From: CAYLYM01 sp964387645
GTDB taxonomy: Bacteria > Calditrichota > Calditrichia > RBG-13-44-9
Length of the DNA: 54,261 bases
Direction of reading: 5' to 3'
Assembly (NCBI GenBank): GCA_964387645.1
Contig: CAYLYM010000012.1
Coordinates: 1-54,261 of the forward strand
Shown: in pieces, positions 35,849 to 44,301 of the stretch
How positions within the stretch are numbered: the first letter of the stretch is position 1
Layout: each line of letters opens with the position of its first letter
Notes under the pieces: generated by a model
What the model was told of the DNA's origin: nothing
What the model saw: only the letters and a program-made list of their open reading frames with translations
The model's database searches: none
Made by a program: the position numbers and the translations under genes

Positions 35849-37254
35849 TGTGAACCTCCATAATTTAGTTAATCTAAAATTTTTTATTATAGAATAAGGA
35901 TATTTAAAATATTCAATTATGAAGGTTCTTCCTGATTTGTATTTTAATACATCTGCCTTGAGAGGAGTGGCAGGAAAAATGTTAAAAAATATCCCTATTT
36001 TTTAACATCAAAAACGATAATATCTTAAATTTATAAAAAAATGAGATTTTTAGAAATCATGTTTAAACAATATGACTAGGCAAATATAACCTTATTTATG
36101 ACTCAAATCACCAGTTACTGCAGTTAAATAGATTCCATGATTAATAGAGAGTTTGCACAAATTACTTTCTTGGATTGAATTAATTTGTTCACAATCGTAA
36201 ACTATAATCATTTTCAAATCTAGAATTCAACCAAGTACACTGTTCACTGAATTTTTTTGTGATGTAATTCACTATTATTATTTAAAAATATCCAATTTAT
36301 TTAAAAAAGTAACGAAGATTTAGATGTATTTAAGCTAATAATTAACAAAAAATAAATTCACCATCCCTGGCAAGACAAATATGCACACCCAAGTTATTTT
36401 GTAAATATGGAAGGAAATTTTAAAAGAACTTTTTAATCAATATTTTTAAAAAACAAATTATTCAACCATGTTTATGGTTTCTTTTTTTATAACAATCAAA
36501 TTTGGGCGGCGTCACTATCGTCCCGATATCTTCCTCATAATCTTAATCTAACAAGGATTAATCATAGAAATCAGTAGAAGTAAAATAAGTTTGTCTTTAC
36601 TACTGTATAATAATATTTTTTGTGAAATACATTTTTAGCAAACGAAAACTGGCATTTACCTAAAAAAATAGTAAATGAACATAGTAGTAACAATTAATAA
36701 TAGATAAATAGAATATCGACTTTTCCATTTTAACAACCAATGTTATAAATAATAATACTAGCTTATTATATTTTAATAAAATATATATTTTACTTGGAAG
36801 TTAATTCCATATTAAAATAAAATATGTATAGAAATTAAAATAAATTATTCAGGTTAATATTAATTTAGTAACAATATCTTGATAAATCAAGTTACTTTCG
36901 AAAATGTAAATAAGATATTTCTGAACTAGAAAATTTAAATTTAAATAAAAAATTCCTTAGATTAAATTTTTATATGGATAAAACCCAAAGAGTTAAAAAA
37001 GACTATCTTTGGATAAACCTAGAAGGTAGTTTTAAGAATAGTTCATTAATTCAAGAAATAGAAATTTTGCAAACAATGTTATTTCAATTCGAAAAATTCA
37101 AATAAATTTTTAAAAATCTAAAAACTGTTTTGGTGTTTAACCAATATTAAATTATATTTTAAATTAAAGTATTTAATAATTATTAGAAATAATTTTTTAT
37201 TCTGTATTTTTTTATTTTATTCATTCAATAATTTTTTAATATATTTATTATAAA
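35849..37254. other. 1.4-kb gene-free, very AT-rich region
   Basis: No convincing gene on either strand. A 43-codon plus-strand frame (36974-37105) has no ribosome site and no recognisable product. The one clear structure is the palindrome at 35979-36008. No tRNA, CRISPR or IS end is visible. It could be a decayed region, a site for untranslated RNA or simply spacer between the secreted-protein gene and the signalling cluster. Confidence 0.45.
35979..36008. repeat. Perfect 13-base palindrome with 4-base loop
   Basis: ATGTTAAAAAATA and its exact complement TATTTTTTAACAT flank TCCC. It lies 131 bases upstream of the secreted-protein start. It may be an operator or an AT-rich hairpin at the end of an unannotated transcript. 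Confidence 0.6.
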
Positions 37255-37719
37255 ATGAATCGTATTCAAATTAAAAATTTAATTTCACAGATTGAGAATA
37301 ATTTTCAAGATTTTTATTCCTTACTCAGTCCACTTCTAGAGAATCATAAAAAGCTAAATAAAAAACAATTAAAGCATTTGTCCAAATATCTTGGTCTGGT
37401 AAATTTTTATGAAAGTGAAATGATTGAATATTGTCTTCAGAAAATTTTAAATGAGGAGCATCCATATATCACAGATATAAACTTAAAAAGGATTCAATCG
37501 AAAGTTGATTTTCAGGATTTTTCTTTAGAAGATAGAATAGATATTTTCTTTCAGCAAAGACAGAAATTAATTCAAATGTTAAATACAGCAACACTCGAGC
37601 AATGGGATCGTACAGGTGTACTTTCAGAAGAGGGACACGTTACTTTTTTTCAACTTATGGAACGATTTTTAAAAAAATCAAAGCATATTTTTGATTATAT
37701 TCAGAAAAGTTTAACCTGA
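37255..37719 (+). CDS. DinB/YfiT-like four-helix protein
   Basis: A 154-residue all-helical protein. The C-terminal third (MLNTATLEQWDRTGVLSEEG, then HVTFFQLMERFLKKSKHIFD) follows the DinB-like superfamily pattern 'L..lt.e.w.r.g.h...G..t...ll......d..H...I'. The metal-binding histidines of that superfamily are only partly kept, so a catalytic role is doubtful. The N-terminal half (residues 1-80) is not recognised. No ribosome site is visible before the ATG. It converges on the PAP2 gene with a 17-base gap. Confidence 0.5.
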   Translation: MNRIQIKNLISQIENNFQDFYSLLSPLLENHKKLNKKQLKHLSKYLGLVNFYESEMIEYCLQKILNEEHPYITDINLKRIQSKVDFQDFSLEDRIDIFFQQRQKLIQMLNTATLEQWDRTGVLSEEGHVTFFQLMERFLKKSKHIFDYIQKSLT

Positions 37720-37736
37720 TCGAATATTTCATCAAA

Positions 37737-38318
37737 TTATTTTATTTTTTCTTGTGGTTTATCAACATAATCTATCTTTGGTATTTTCTTTTTTACCTGA
37801 CAATAGAAGAAAAAAATAACAGTGGCGATTAATGTTCCAAGTATATATCCACCCAAAATATCTAATAAATAATGTTTGCCCACATAAATCCTTGAAAATC
37901 CAATAAGAACAGCAATGCCTGCCAACCAGTACCATTTTTTAGGATAAAAAAACAAAAAGAGCGTGGTAAATCCTGCAATATTTGTAGCATGTGAAGATGG
38001 GAAGGCGAATCTACCACCGCATCCAACTAATAATCGAACATTCTCAAGTTCATAGCATGGTCGTACTCGACCTACCCAGGGTTTTATTACTTGAGCCGAA
38101 ATTTGGTCACAACCAATTATTACCGGAATAAGGAGTAAAGCAGCTGTTCGACCTCTCTTTCCGCCTCTGAAAACTAAATACACCCAGAATATTACAATTG
38201 GTAATATCCAATTATCCAAATTGGTTAAAAAAGGCATAATAAAATCAAATAAAGGATTAGCGATTTTTTGATTGAAAAAAAAGAATAAGTTAGTATCTAT
38301 AGTTATGATCGTTTCCAA
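37737..38318 (-). CDS. PAP2-family membrane phosphatase
   Basis: An integral membrane phosphatase of 193 residues with about five to six helices. The three PAP2 motifs are all present: KPWVGRVRP (KxxxxxxRP), PSSHATN (PSGH-like, catalytic histidine) and SRIYVGKHYLLDILGG (SRxxxxxHxxxD). Family members dephosphorylate undecaprenyl pyrophosphate, phosphatidic acid or phosphatidylglycerol phosphate on the outer face of the membrane. With pgsA at 51 kb, a PGP phosphatase role is possible but not shown. The start is a TTG, as no ATG lies near the N-terminus. It begins 12 bases after the REC-DHp-REC gene. Confidence 0.88.
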   Translation of the reverse strand: METIITIDTNLFFFFNQKIANPLFDFIMPFLTNLDNWILPIVIFWVYLVFRGGKRGRTAALLLIPVIIGCDQISAQVIKPWVGRVRPCYELENVRLLVGCGGRFAFPSSHATNIAGFTTLFLFFYPKKWYWLAGIAVLIGFSRIYVGKHYLLDILGGYILGTLIATVIFFFYCQVKKKIPKIDYVDKPQEKIK

Positions 38319-38330
38319 TGTATTCTTATA

Positions 38331-39386
38331 CTAAATTTCGAATTGATATTTAAAGACCTGCCGAATAAAAGAAATAATTTTCTCTCGATCAAAAGGTTTA
38401 CTTAAAAATCCAATTGCCCCCTCATTTAGAACTTGTTGAATATTATCATCAAATTCAAAACCAGATGTAATAATAATCTTCGCATGCATATTTATTTCTT
38501 TCAATTTACGATAAACTTTAGAACCTGTGCTATCTGGAAGATGAAAATCTAATAATACCATTTCAATTGCATTATGATGTGCTTTATACAAACTTACTCC
38601 CTCTTCTGCTGTTGCAGCTAATATTACCTGAAAACCCTCGTTTTCTAAAACATCCTTAAGAATTTGCCTCACATTTTCTTCATCTTCAATAATTAATATA
38701 TAGCGACCTTTTTCTTTTTTAACTTCATCCAGGTTTAACTCAATCATTTGCATTCCATGAGGTATTTTTAATATAACTGGTGAAGAAATTTCCCTGAATT
38801 TCCGAAGAATCTCTGCAATCCTGTGAGCAGATTTTTGAATAAGCTGTAGATAATTTCTAATTTTTTGGCATTTAATCCCGAGCACATCTAATTCCATCTT
38901 TATCATATCTGCGCCAGAGAGAATCACAGTGAGAGGTTGATTAATCTCATGATTCGCCGTTGTTATGGTAGCATTATAAGTTATGCGTCTTTCCGCTTCT
39001 TTAAGCCTGCGTTCTAATTCCTGACGTTCAAGGGCTTTTTGAACGCGGATTCGTAATTCTTCTATATTGATGGGTTTGATCAGATAATCACTTGCTCCCA
39101 ATCTAAGAGCCTCTATAGCTGTCTTAATCGAGGCATAACCGGTTAAAATAATTACCGCTATATGAGGATCTGTAAATTTTATTTTTTCTAATAGTTCTAT
39201 CCCATCTATGCTTTCCATTTTTAAATCGGTAATCACAAGGTCAAATAACTGTCGGTTTAATACCTCAAGGGCTTCTATACCATCGCTGCATAGTGTAACA
39301 AGATAATTCTCTTTTTTTAGTAATTTTTGTAAAAACAAACGTGATGAATGGTCATCATCTACCACTAAAATTTTTTCCTTAGACAT
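38331..39386 (-). CDS. Two-receiver response regulator with an H-box helix but no kinase domain (REC-DHp-REC)
   Basis: Residues 4-120 are a receiver (D10-D12, phosphoacceptor D54, K104). Residues 130-200 are a helical dimerisation domain with the H-box ANHEINQPLTVIL (H146). This is the sequence of a histidine-kinase phospho-acceptor domain, but no ATP-binding domain follows. Residues 228-348 are a second receiver (E234-E237 region, D280, K330). It may take phosphate on H146 from another kinase and pass it to one of its receivers. GAGGTAA before the ATG supports the start. The neighbouring REC/RsbW-like and STAS genes (39.7-40.9 kb) lie on the same strand but 286 bases away. Confidence 0.85.
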   Translation of the reverse strand: MSKEKILVVDDDHSSRLFLQKLLKKENYLVTLCSDGIEALEVLNRQLFDLVITDLKMESIDGIELLEKIKFTDPHIAVIILTGYASIKTAIEALRLGASDYLIKPINIEELRIRVQKALERQELERRLKEAERRITYNATITTANHEINQPLTVILSGADMIKMELDVLGIKCQKIRNYLQLIQKSAHRIAEILRKFREISSPVILKIPHGMQMIELNLDEVKKEKGRYILIIEDEENVRQILKDVLENEGFQVILAATAEEGVSLYKAHHNAIEMVLLDFHLPDSTGSKVYRKLKEINMHAKIIITSGFEFDDNIQQVLNEGAIGFLSKPFDREKIISFIRQVFKYQFEI

Positions 39387-39672
39387 GAAAATTACCTCAA
39401 TGTGTAACGCAAAAAAATAATCAATTATTTAAAGCTAAATCAAGTAGAATTTACTTCATTTAAAAAGTCTAATAATTATAAATCCTCTTCAAACCAATTT
39501 TCTTCTACGAAAGATTTTTATTTAATAATCCAGAGGAATTTAAGTTAACTTTTTGATTAAAAGGGGAAGGATTTATATGAATTCATTATTAATATGTAAA
39601 TTAATAAAAATAAATTAGGTAGTTATCTTTTTATTCAATACTTTAAACTTCTATTTCAGAAATTTGATTAAT

Positions 39673-40611
39673 TCAGGAAATATTTTTATTATTTAATTCA
39701 GGACGGTATTTAACAAGCGTGATCATATTTCCTTTATCATTAAAATAAACCTCATCTATAATATGACCAATAATAAGAAAACCTCTTCCATATGGATTTA
39801 GATTTACATCAGAAATTTTATGGTTATTATCTATGTATTTTCTCCAATCAAATCCCGGACCACTATCTTTCACAGTAAAATTAAATGATTCTGTACCGCA
39901 TTCAAAAATAATTTCAATTTCACGATCAGCATATTCAGGATCTTGAAGTCGTTTTTCTCGTAATTCCTCAAATTTTGCCATTTGTAAAATATCATTATTT
40001 TTAATAGCCGAAGGCAACTCTAAATTTCCATGTTCAATACCATTGATTAACGTTTCTGTAAAGACTAATTCATACTGCTTGAGGACATCATCATCACTGA
40101 AACGCATTTTCTGTAAAATAGAAGAAATCTCTTTAGCTAATATATCGGGGTCCAGTTCTTTTGTTTTAAATTTAAAACTTAATTTAAGATGTTCAAGATT
40201 TTCATATATTTTCTCTTTTTTCCTGGATCGACTTTGTTTTTTTAGCACCTTTTGTATGATTTTCTGAACAGTATTTAAATCGAAAGGTTTAGTGATATAA
40301 TCTGCTGCTCCACTCTGCAAAGCAGAAATTGCTGTATCTATAGTTTTCAACCCTGTTAATAAAATAACAGGAAGTTCGTCTTTCGTTTCATTAATAATTT
40401 TAAGCAATTCCAGTCCAGATTTTCCAGGTAAATTTACATCGGTTATAACCAAACTAAATTGGTCACCATTATTTAGAAAGTGAATCGCTTTCTCTGCATT
40501 ATCAGCAGAGATTACATCATACCCCAACCCCGAAAGATAATCTTCTAATAAATTTGTGATTAACTCATCATCATCAACTATTAAAATTTTATGAGTAATA
40601 ATCTCATTCAT
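39673..40611 (-). CDS. Receiver domain fused to RsbW-type serine kinase/anti-sigma ATPase domain
   Basis: Residues 5-125 are a receiver (D13-D15 acids, phosphoacceptor D58, K108). After a charged linker, residues 140-310 form a GHKL ATPase of the RsbW/SpoIIAB class. The N-box is ETLINGIEHGNL (N190), G1 is DSGPGFD (249-255) and G2 is GRGFLIIG (from 275). RsbW proteins phosphorylate STAS antagonists and hold sigma factors or other targets. The gene directly upstream encodes a STAS protein. So phosphorylation of the receiver would control the switch. The ATG at 40611 lies 20 bases after the STAS stop; an upstream TTG (40626) is possible. Confidence 0.88.
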   Translation of the reverse strand: MNEIITHKILIVDDDELITNLLEDYLSGLGYDVISADNAEKAIHFLNNGDQFSLVITDVNLPGKSGLELLKIINETKDELPVILLTGLKTIDTAISALQSGAADYITKPFDLNTVQKIIQKVLKKQSRSRKKEKIYENLEHLKLSFKFKTKELDPDILAKEISSILQKMRFSDDDVLKQYELVFTETLINGIEHGNLELPSAIKNNDILQMAKFEELREKRLQDPEYADREIEIIFECGTESFNFTVKDSGPGFDWRKYIDNNHKISDVNLNPYGRGFLIIGHIIDEVYFNDKGNMITLVKYRPELNNKNIS

Positions 40612-40631
40612 AAATGCACCGTCCAAGATTC

Positions 40632-40937
40632 TTACTGTTCAATGGGAAATAATTGATCAAGTTTTATAGATTTAAAAAGATCAAAAAGATTATCATTTAT
40701 CCCTTTGATCCGCATTTTCTTGCCGGCCGAAATAATATTTTTATAAAAGATTAAAAGTTTACCAATTCCAGAACTTGTAATAAAAGGTACAAACGATAAA
40801 TCAAAAACAACTTCTTGAAAGTCTCTCTTCAGTAAATTTTGAAATTGATTTTTAAGTTCTTCGGCATTTTCATTATCAACTGCCCCTATAATAGAAATCA
40901 TAACTTTACCATTTTGTTGGTCAACATTGAACTCCAT
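40632..40937 (-). CDS. STAS-domain anti-anti-sigma (RsbV/SpoIIAA-like) protein
   Basis: A single STAS domain of 101 residues: GKVMISIIGAVDNENAEELK, then VVFDLSFVPFITSSGIGKLL. Ser56 in the SSG turn is the expected phosphorylation site, matching the position used in SpoIIAA. AGGAGG six bases before the ATG fixes the start at 40937; a longer frame from 40970 would include the ribosome site. It is followed 20 bases later by the REC-RsbW-type gene, its probable kinase. No sigma factor is adjacent, so the final target lies elsewhere or is not a sigma factor. Confidence 0.92.
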   Translation of the reverse strand: MEFNVDQQNGKVMISIIGAVDNENAEELKNQFQNLLKRDFQEVVFDLSFVPFITSSGIGKLLIFYKNIISAGKKMRIKGINDNLFDLFKSIKLDQLFPIEQ

Positions 40938-41475
40938 TTTATTCCTCCTGTTTTTTAGAAAAATGATCACAAATACTGTACCAAAATTTTCTAAACTCTA
41001 AGTTTTGTAATTCCATAAGAAATCTAGAATCACTATTATAATGCTGTCTTTTTTATCATCACTTAGCATATATTTTCGGCAATTCATCAAGAAATTTAAC
41101 CAAGTTTTAAATATTTTTCGCTACAATTATTATACTAATTTTAATAATATGTATTATTTTAAATTTAATCCTGGATTTTCAGTTAATAATTATATTGAAG
41201 AAATATTTCTGTGATAAAGATTAAAAACTACACCATAATAATTTGTAAATAAATTGTTTGTAATTATATTTTGGTTAAATTTTTATACAACAAATCTTTG
41301 CAATAGTAAAAGTGTTGGTTTAATTTTTATTATAAAGTTATGCGAAGGCCTTAATTTTCCTGAAATAAGAAAGATATGAAAAAAGTTATGAACCAATTTT
41401 TAAATATAAATTTTTAAAGTCATAAAGCTGTTAATTTTTTTCTGGGAATATTTTAATAGGAAATATTTATCCAAG
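40938..41475. other. Intergenic region upstream of the STAS gene
   Basis: About 540 bases, very AT-rich, with no recognisable gene, hairpin or repeat. The STAS ribosome site lies at its left end, and the M1 peptidase stop codon is at its right end. Confidence 0.4.
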
Positions 41476-43182
41476 TTAGAAGATTAATTCTGTGCTAACT
41501 AATAACTTTTGTAATGGATCCACATAAATTTTATCAGCAAAAAACGGCAGGTTTACTTCAAATTTATTCTCAAATTGATCAACATTTAAAGTTATAATTG
41601 TGTCTCTCGAAAATGATTTAAATTGAAAATCAACAGGTAAAAAATATGGTTCTTTTCCATGAGTAATCTGTTTTACATATACTATATATTTTGGGGGGAT
41701 TTCAGAAGGATATTGAGCTTCAACTTTGCATTTCAGTATGGGAACATCGCCTTTTTCAATCCATTGATTAAAGAATCTTTTTAGATCTAATTGAGAAACT
41801 TCTTCAAAAACCTTTCGTAATTTGTTTTCATTAACAGTTCCAAAAGCATATTTTTTCAAACAATATCGTATGCCTTGATAAAATTTTTCATCACCAATAA
41901 ACTGATGAAGCATGTGGAAAAACCAATTTGAACGATCGTACACGCGTCCCCTGTGATAAACAGAATCTGGATGAGTAATAAACTGAACTTTCATTTTACC
42001 CTGCCTAAGATAGCGATGAGAATTCATATAATAACGAAAAGCTGATTCACCTTTATTATATTTTATATAAAGGCCAGTAAAATATGTTGCCAAACCTTCA
42101 TTAATCCATGAATCATGGAACGTTTCATTAGTAATCATATTACCCAGCCATTGATGGACTAATTCGTGCACATATAAATTTTCTCTCGAAGGATCAATTT
42201 GATCCACACTACTGACAGTTTGATTTTCCATACCTCCATCTGTCGAGAATGGTACCATGGCATATTTTTCATCTCTAAAAGGATAAGGACCCAATAAATT
42301 ATTAAAAAAATTGAACATATTTTCTAATTGTTTGAAAATTAAATCTATCATCGAAGAATCTGGCTCAAAAGAATAGATTTGAAGATTTATTGAAAAGCCA
42401 TTTTTTGATAAATATGTCCTTTCAAACTTTAAGAATTGCCCGATGTTAACAGCAATCAAGTAGGTTGCAATAGGATATTTTTCTTTCCAGAAGAAAATTT
42501 TACGCCCATCAGTTGTTGGATGGGATTTTATTAGCCTCCCATTGCTCACTACTATTAAACTATCCGGAACATCAACACTGATATTGACAGAATCGGCTTT
42601 ATCTGAAGGTGTATCTTTACAGGGAAACCAGGTTTGAGCCCCAAAGGGCGGATTTACAGTCGTTATCCAGGGCGAAGCTTTACCTTTATTGTTGGTATGG
42701 ATTGCTAACTTCCAACCAAGAATCCATTTATGATATTGTTTGGGCCATCCGTGATAATATATTGTAACACTCCCAGTATCATTTTTTGTAAGTGTCTTTC
42801 TTATGGTTAATTGAATCTGATTCTTGATGTGGGTATATTGTTCAGCTTCCGGAATTGAGTCAACTGTCATATTAGAACTTAAATTCAAAGAGATGGTGTT
42901 AAGATTTTCTGTAAGTGCTGAGAATAAAATTTTTACTCGTCCAGACAATTTGCCCGAAGTGAGTGTGGTATCAATATAAACTTTTAAGTAAATATCGTAA
43001 TGTTTAACGTCGTAGTTCCATTGATCTGTTTGGGGCTTAACTATATTTTCATATTCATACTTATATGATGTAGCATATCTTGCAGAAGCATAATGCCATA
43101 CCCTTAAAATAAAAACAAAAACTGCTAGTATGAGTAGATAAATAATTAAATATTTGTACTTATATTTTCGCTTTTTCTCCAT
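41476..43182 (-). CDS. Membrane-anchored M1-family metallopeptidase
   Basis: An N-terminal membrane helix (about residues 10-28) anchors an M1 (aminopeptidase N-like) protein. GGMEN at about 316-320 is the substrate-recognition motif. The zinc site is HELVHQWLGN (H339, E340, H343), with the third ligand in WINEGLATYF (E362). The N-terminal beta-domain precedes it (HYDIYLKVYIDTTLTSGKLS). At 568 residues it lacks the large C-terminal helical domain of full-length APN, like other short M1 proteins of FCB bacteria. It probably trims peptides outside the cytoplasmic membrane. The start is the ATG at 43182; TTG one codon earlier is possible. Neither has a clear ribosome site. Confidence 0.88.
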   Translation of the reverse strand: MEKKRKYKYKYLIIYLLILAVFVFILRVWHYASARYATSYKYEYENIVKPQTDQWNYDVKHYDIYLKVYIDTTLTSGKLSGRVKILFSALTENLNTISLNLSSNMTVDSIPEAEQYTHIKNQIQLTIRKTLTKNDTGSVTIYYHGWPKQYHKWILGWKLAIHTNNKGKASPWITTVNPPFGAQTWFPCKDTPSDKADSVNISVDVPDSLIVVSNGRLIKSHPTTDGRKIFFWKEKYPIATYLIAVNIGQFLKFERTYLSKNGFSINLQIYSFEPDSSMIDLIFKQLENMFNFFNNLLGPYPFRDEKYAMVPFSTDGGMENQTVSSVDQIDPSRENLYVHELVHQWLGNMITNETFHDSWINEGLATYFTGLYIKYNKGESAFRYYMNSHRYLRQGKMKVQFITHPDSVYHRGRVYDRSNWFFHMLHQFIGDEKFYQGIRYCLKKYAFGTVNENKLRKVFEEVSQLDLKRFFNQWIEKGDVPILKCKVEAQYPSEIPPKYIVYVKQITHGKEPYFLPVDFQFKSFSRDTIITLNVDQFENKFEVNLPFFADKIYVDPLQKLLVSTELIF

Positions 43183-43475
43183 CAAAACAAAATATATAAT
43201 TTAACAAACACTAAAACATTCTTATTTTATTAATATCTACGACTTTTCTTGAAAAAACTAAAGTTTACATTTAATTAATAAAGTCTTTTATAAGAAAAAT
43301 TAACTTGTAACTTTTTAGATAACTTTGAAAGAATCTTTATTTTAAGTCCCATAAAATGGAAATAAGCAGTTTAATGTTTAAAATTTCCTAGAAAGTAGAA
43401 GATTACTTTCTCGTGTCGCATTGACTGAACTCATCGCAAAAACAGTTTTTATGATTTTTTCAATGCTTTTTATAA

Positions 43476-44297
43476 CTAATCCCAGAATTTTAAATCGGGC
43501 AAATATTCAGATTTTCCATAATAAAAAATAAAACTCAATATCTCTCTTAATGATTTCCATACAGGTTCTTCTGAATAATAATATTGGTAGTTTTTTCTTA
43601 ACAAATCTGTATAGATATCCCAAGACTTTTTTGTAATATCATCAAAATTTTCAGCAATTTTTTTAATATTTCTCAACCCAAGTTCAAGGGACAGTTTCAA
43701 AGTATCCATTACATTAAAATCTTTGAAATCATCTCTAACAGCTAAAATACGATGAATAAAAGGTAATTCTGTCTGAATGATCCACTCTTCTGAAAGATCT
43801 ATATAAGTTTCAACAATACCCAATGCGTTAAATGCTTGGTAGCCTGAAAGAAAAATGACCGGGAATTTATCTAAATCTAGATCAATTTGCGAAAATTTGT
43901 TTACTTCTATCCAGTCTGCCTCAACATTTAAAAATTCATTTATTACTATTTCGCCCATTAAATGTTCATATGAATTCAGAGGATTTTTTTTGTAAAAAAT
44001 CTTGGTAATTTTTTCAAGATTTCCCTGGAAGAATAATAAAATATTCCGCCCACTTTTTGAACTACAAATAGTAATATCCCGACATATTTTTATTTTTCCT
44101 CTATTTATTGCATACTGCAGCGGACTAATTAATCCCATATCTATGCTTTTATTTTCAAGATTTTTTAAAATATCTGCCTGTGGCATTTCTATAAGTTTAA
44201 AAGGATGACTTATTAAATTACTTTTTAAAGCATAAATAATAGGTTCATTAAGTAACTCATTTGTATATCCAAATTTTACCATAATTATTCTATTCAT
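43476..44297 (-). CDS. MqnA/MqnD-like periplasmic-binding-fold protein
   Basis: The two-lobed fold of the menaquinone (futalosine-pathway) MqnA/MqnD family is suggested by KFGYTNELLNEPIIYAL at the start. DILKNLENKSIDMGLISPLQ, ICSSKSGRNILLFFQ and DLSEEWIIQTELPFIHRILA follow. There is no signal peptide, so it stays in the cytoplasm. MqnA is a chorismate dehydratase. The key motif after the hinge (usually SRTSxxLL) is NSYEHLMG here, so this copy is divergent and may only bind a ligand. It starts four bases after the stop of the sensor kinase gene, which suggests it supplies a signal or acts in that pathway. That link is inference. Confidence 0.6.
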   Translation of the reverse strand: MNRIIMVKFGYTNELLNEPIIYALKSNLISHPFKLIEMPQADILKNLENKSIDMGLISPLQYAINRGKIKICRDITICSSKSGRNILLFFQGNLEKITKIFYKKNPLNSYEHLMGEIVINEFLNVEADWIEVNKFSQIDLDLDKFPVIFLSGYQAFNALGIVETYIDLSEEWIIQTELPFIHRILAVRDDFKDFNVMDTLKLSLELGLRNIKKIAENFDDITKKSWDIYTDLLRKNYQYYYSEEPVWKSLREILSFIFYYGKSEYLPDLKFWD

Positions 44298-44301
44298 TTT
44301 T

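Noticed and set aside
36974..37105. 43-codon plus-strand frame in the AT-rich desert
   Set aside because: No ribosome site, no family resemblance, and a frame this short is expected by chance here.
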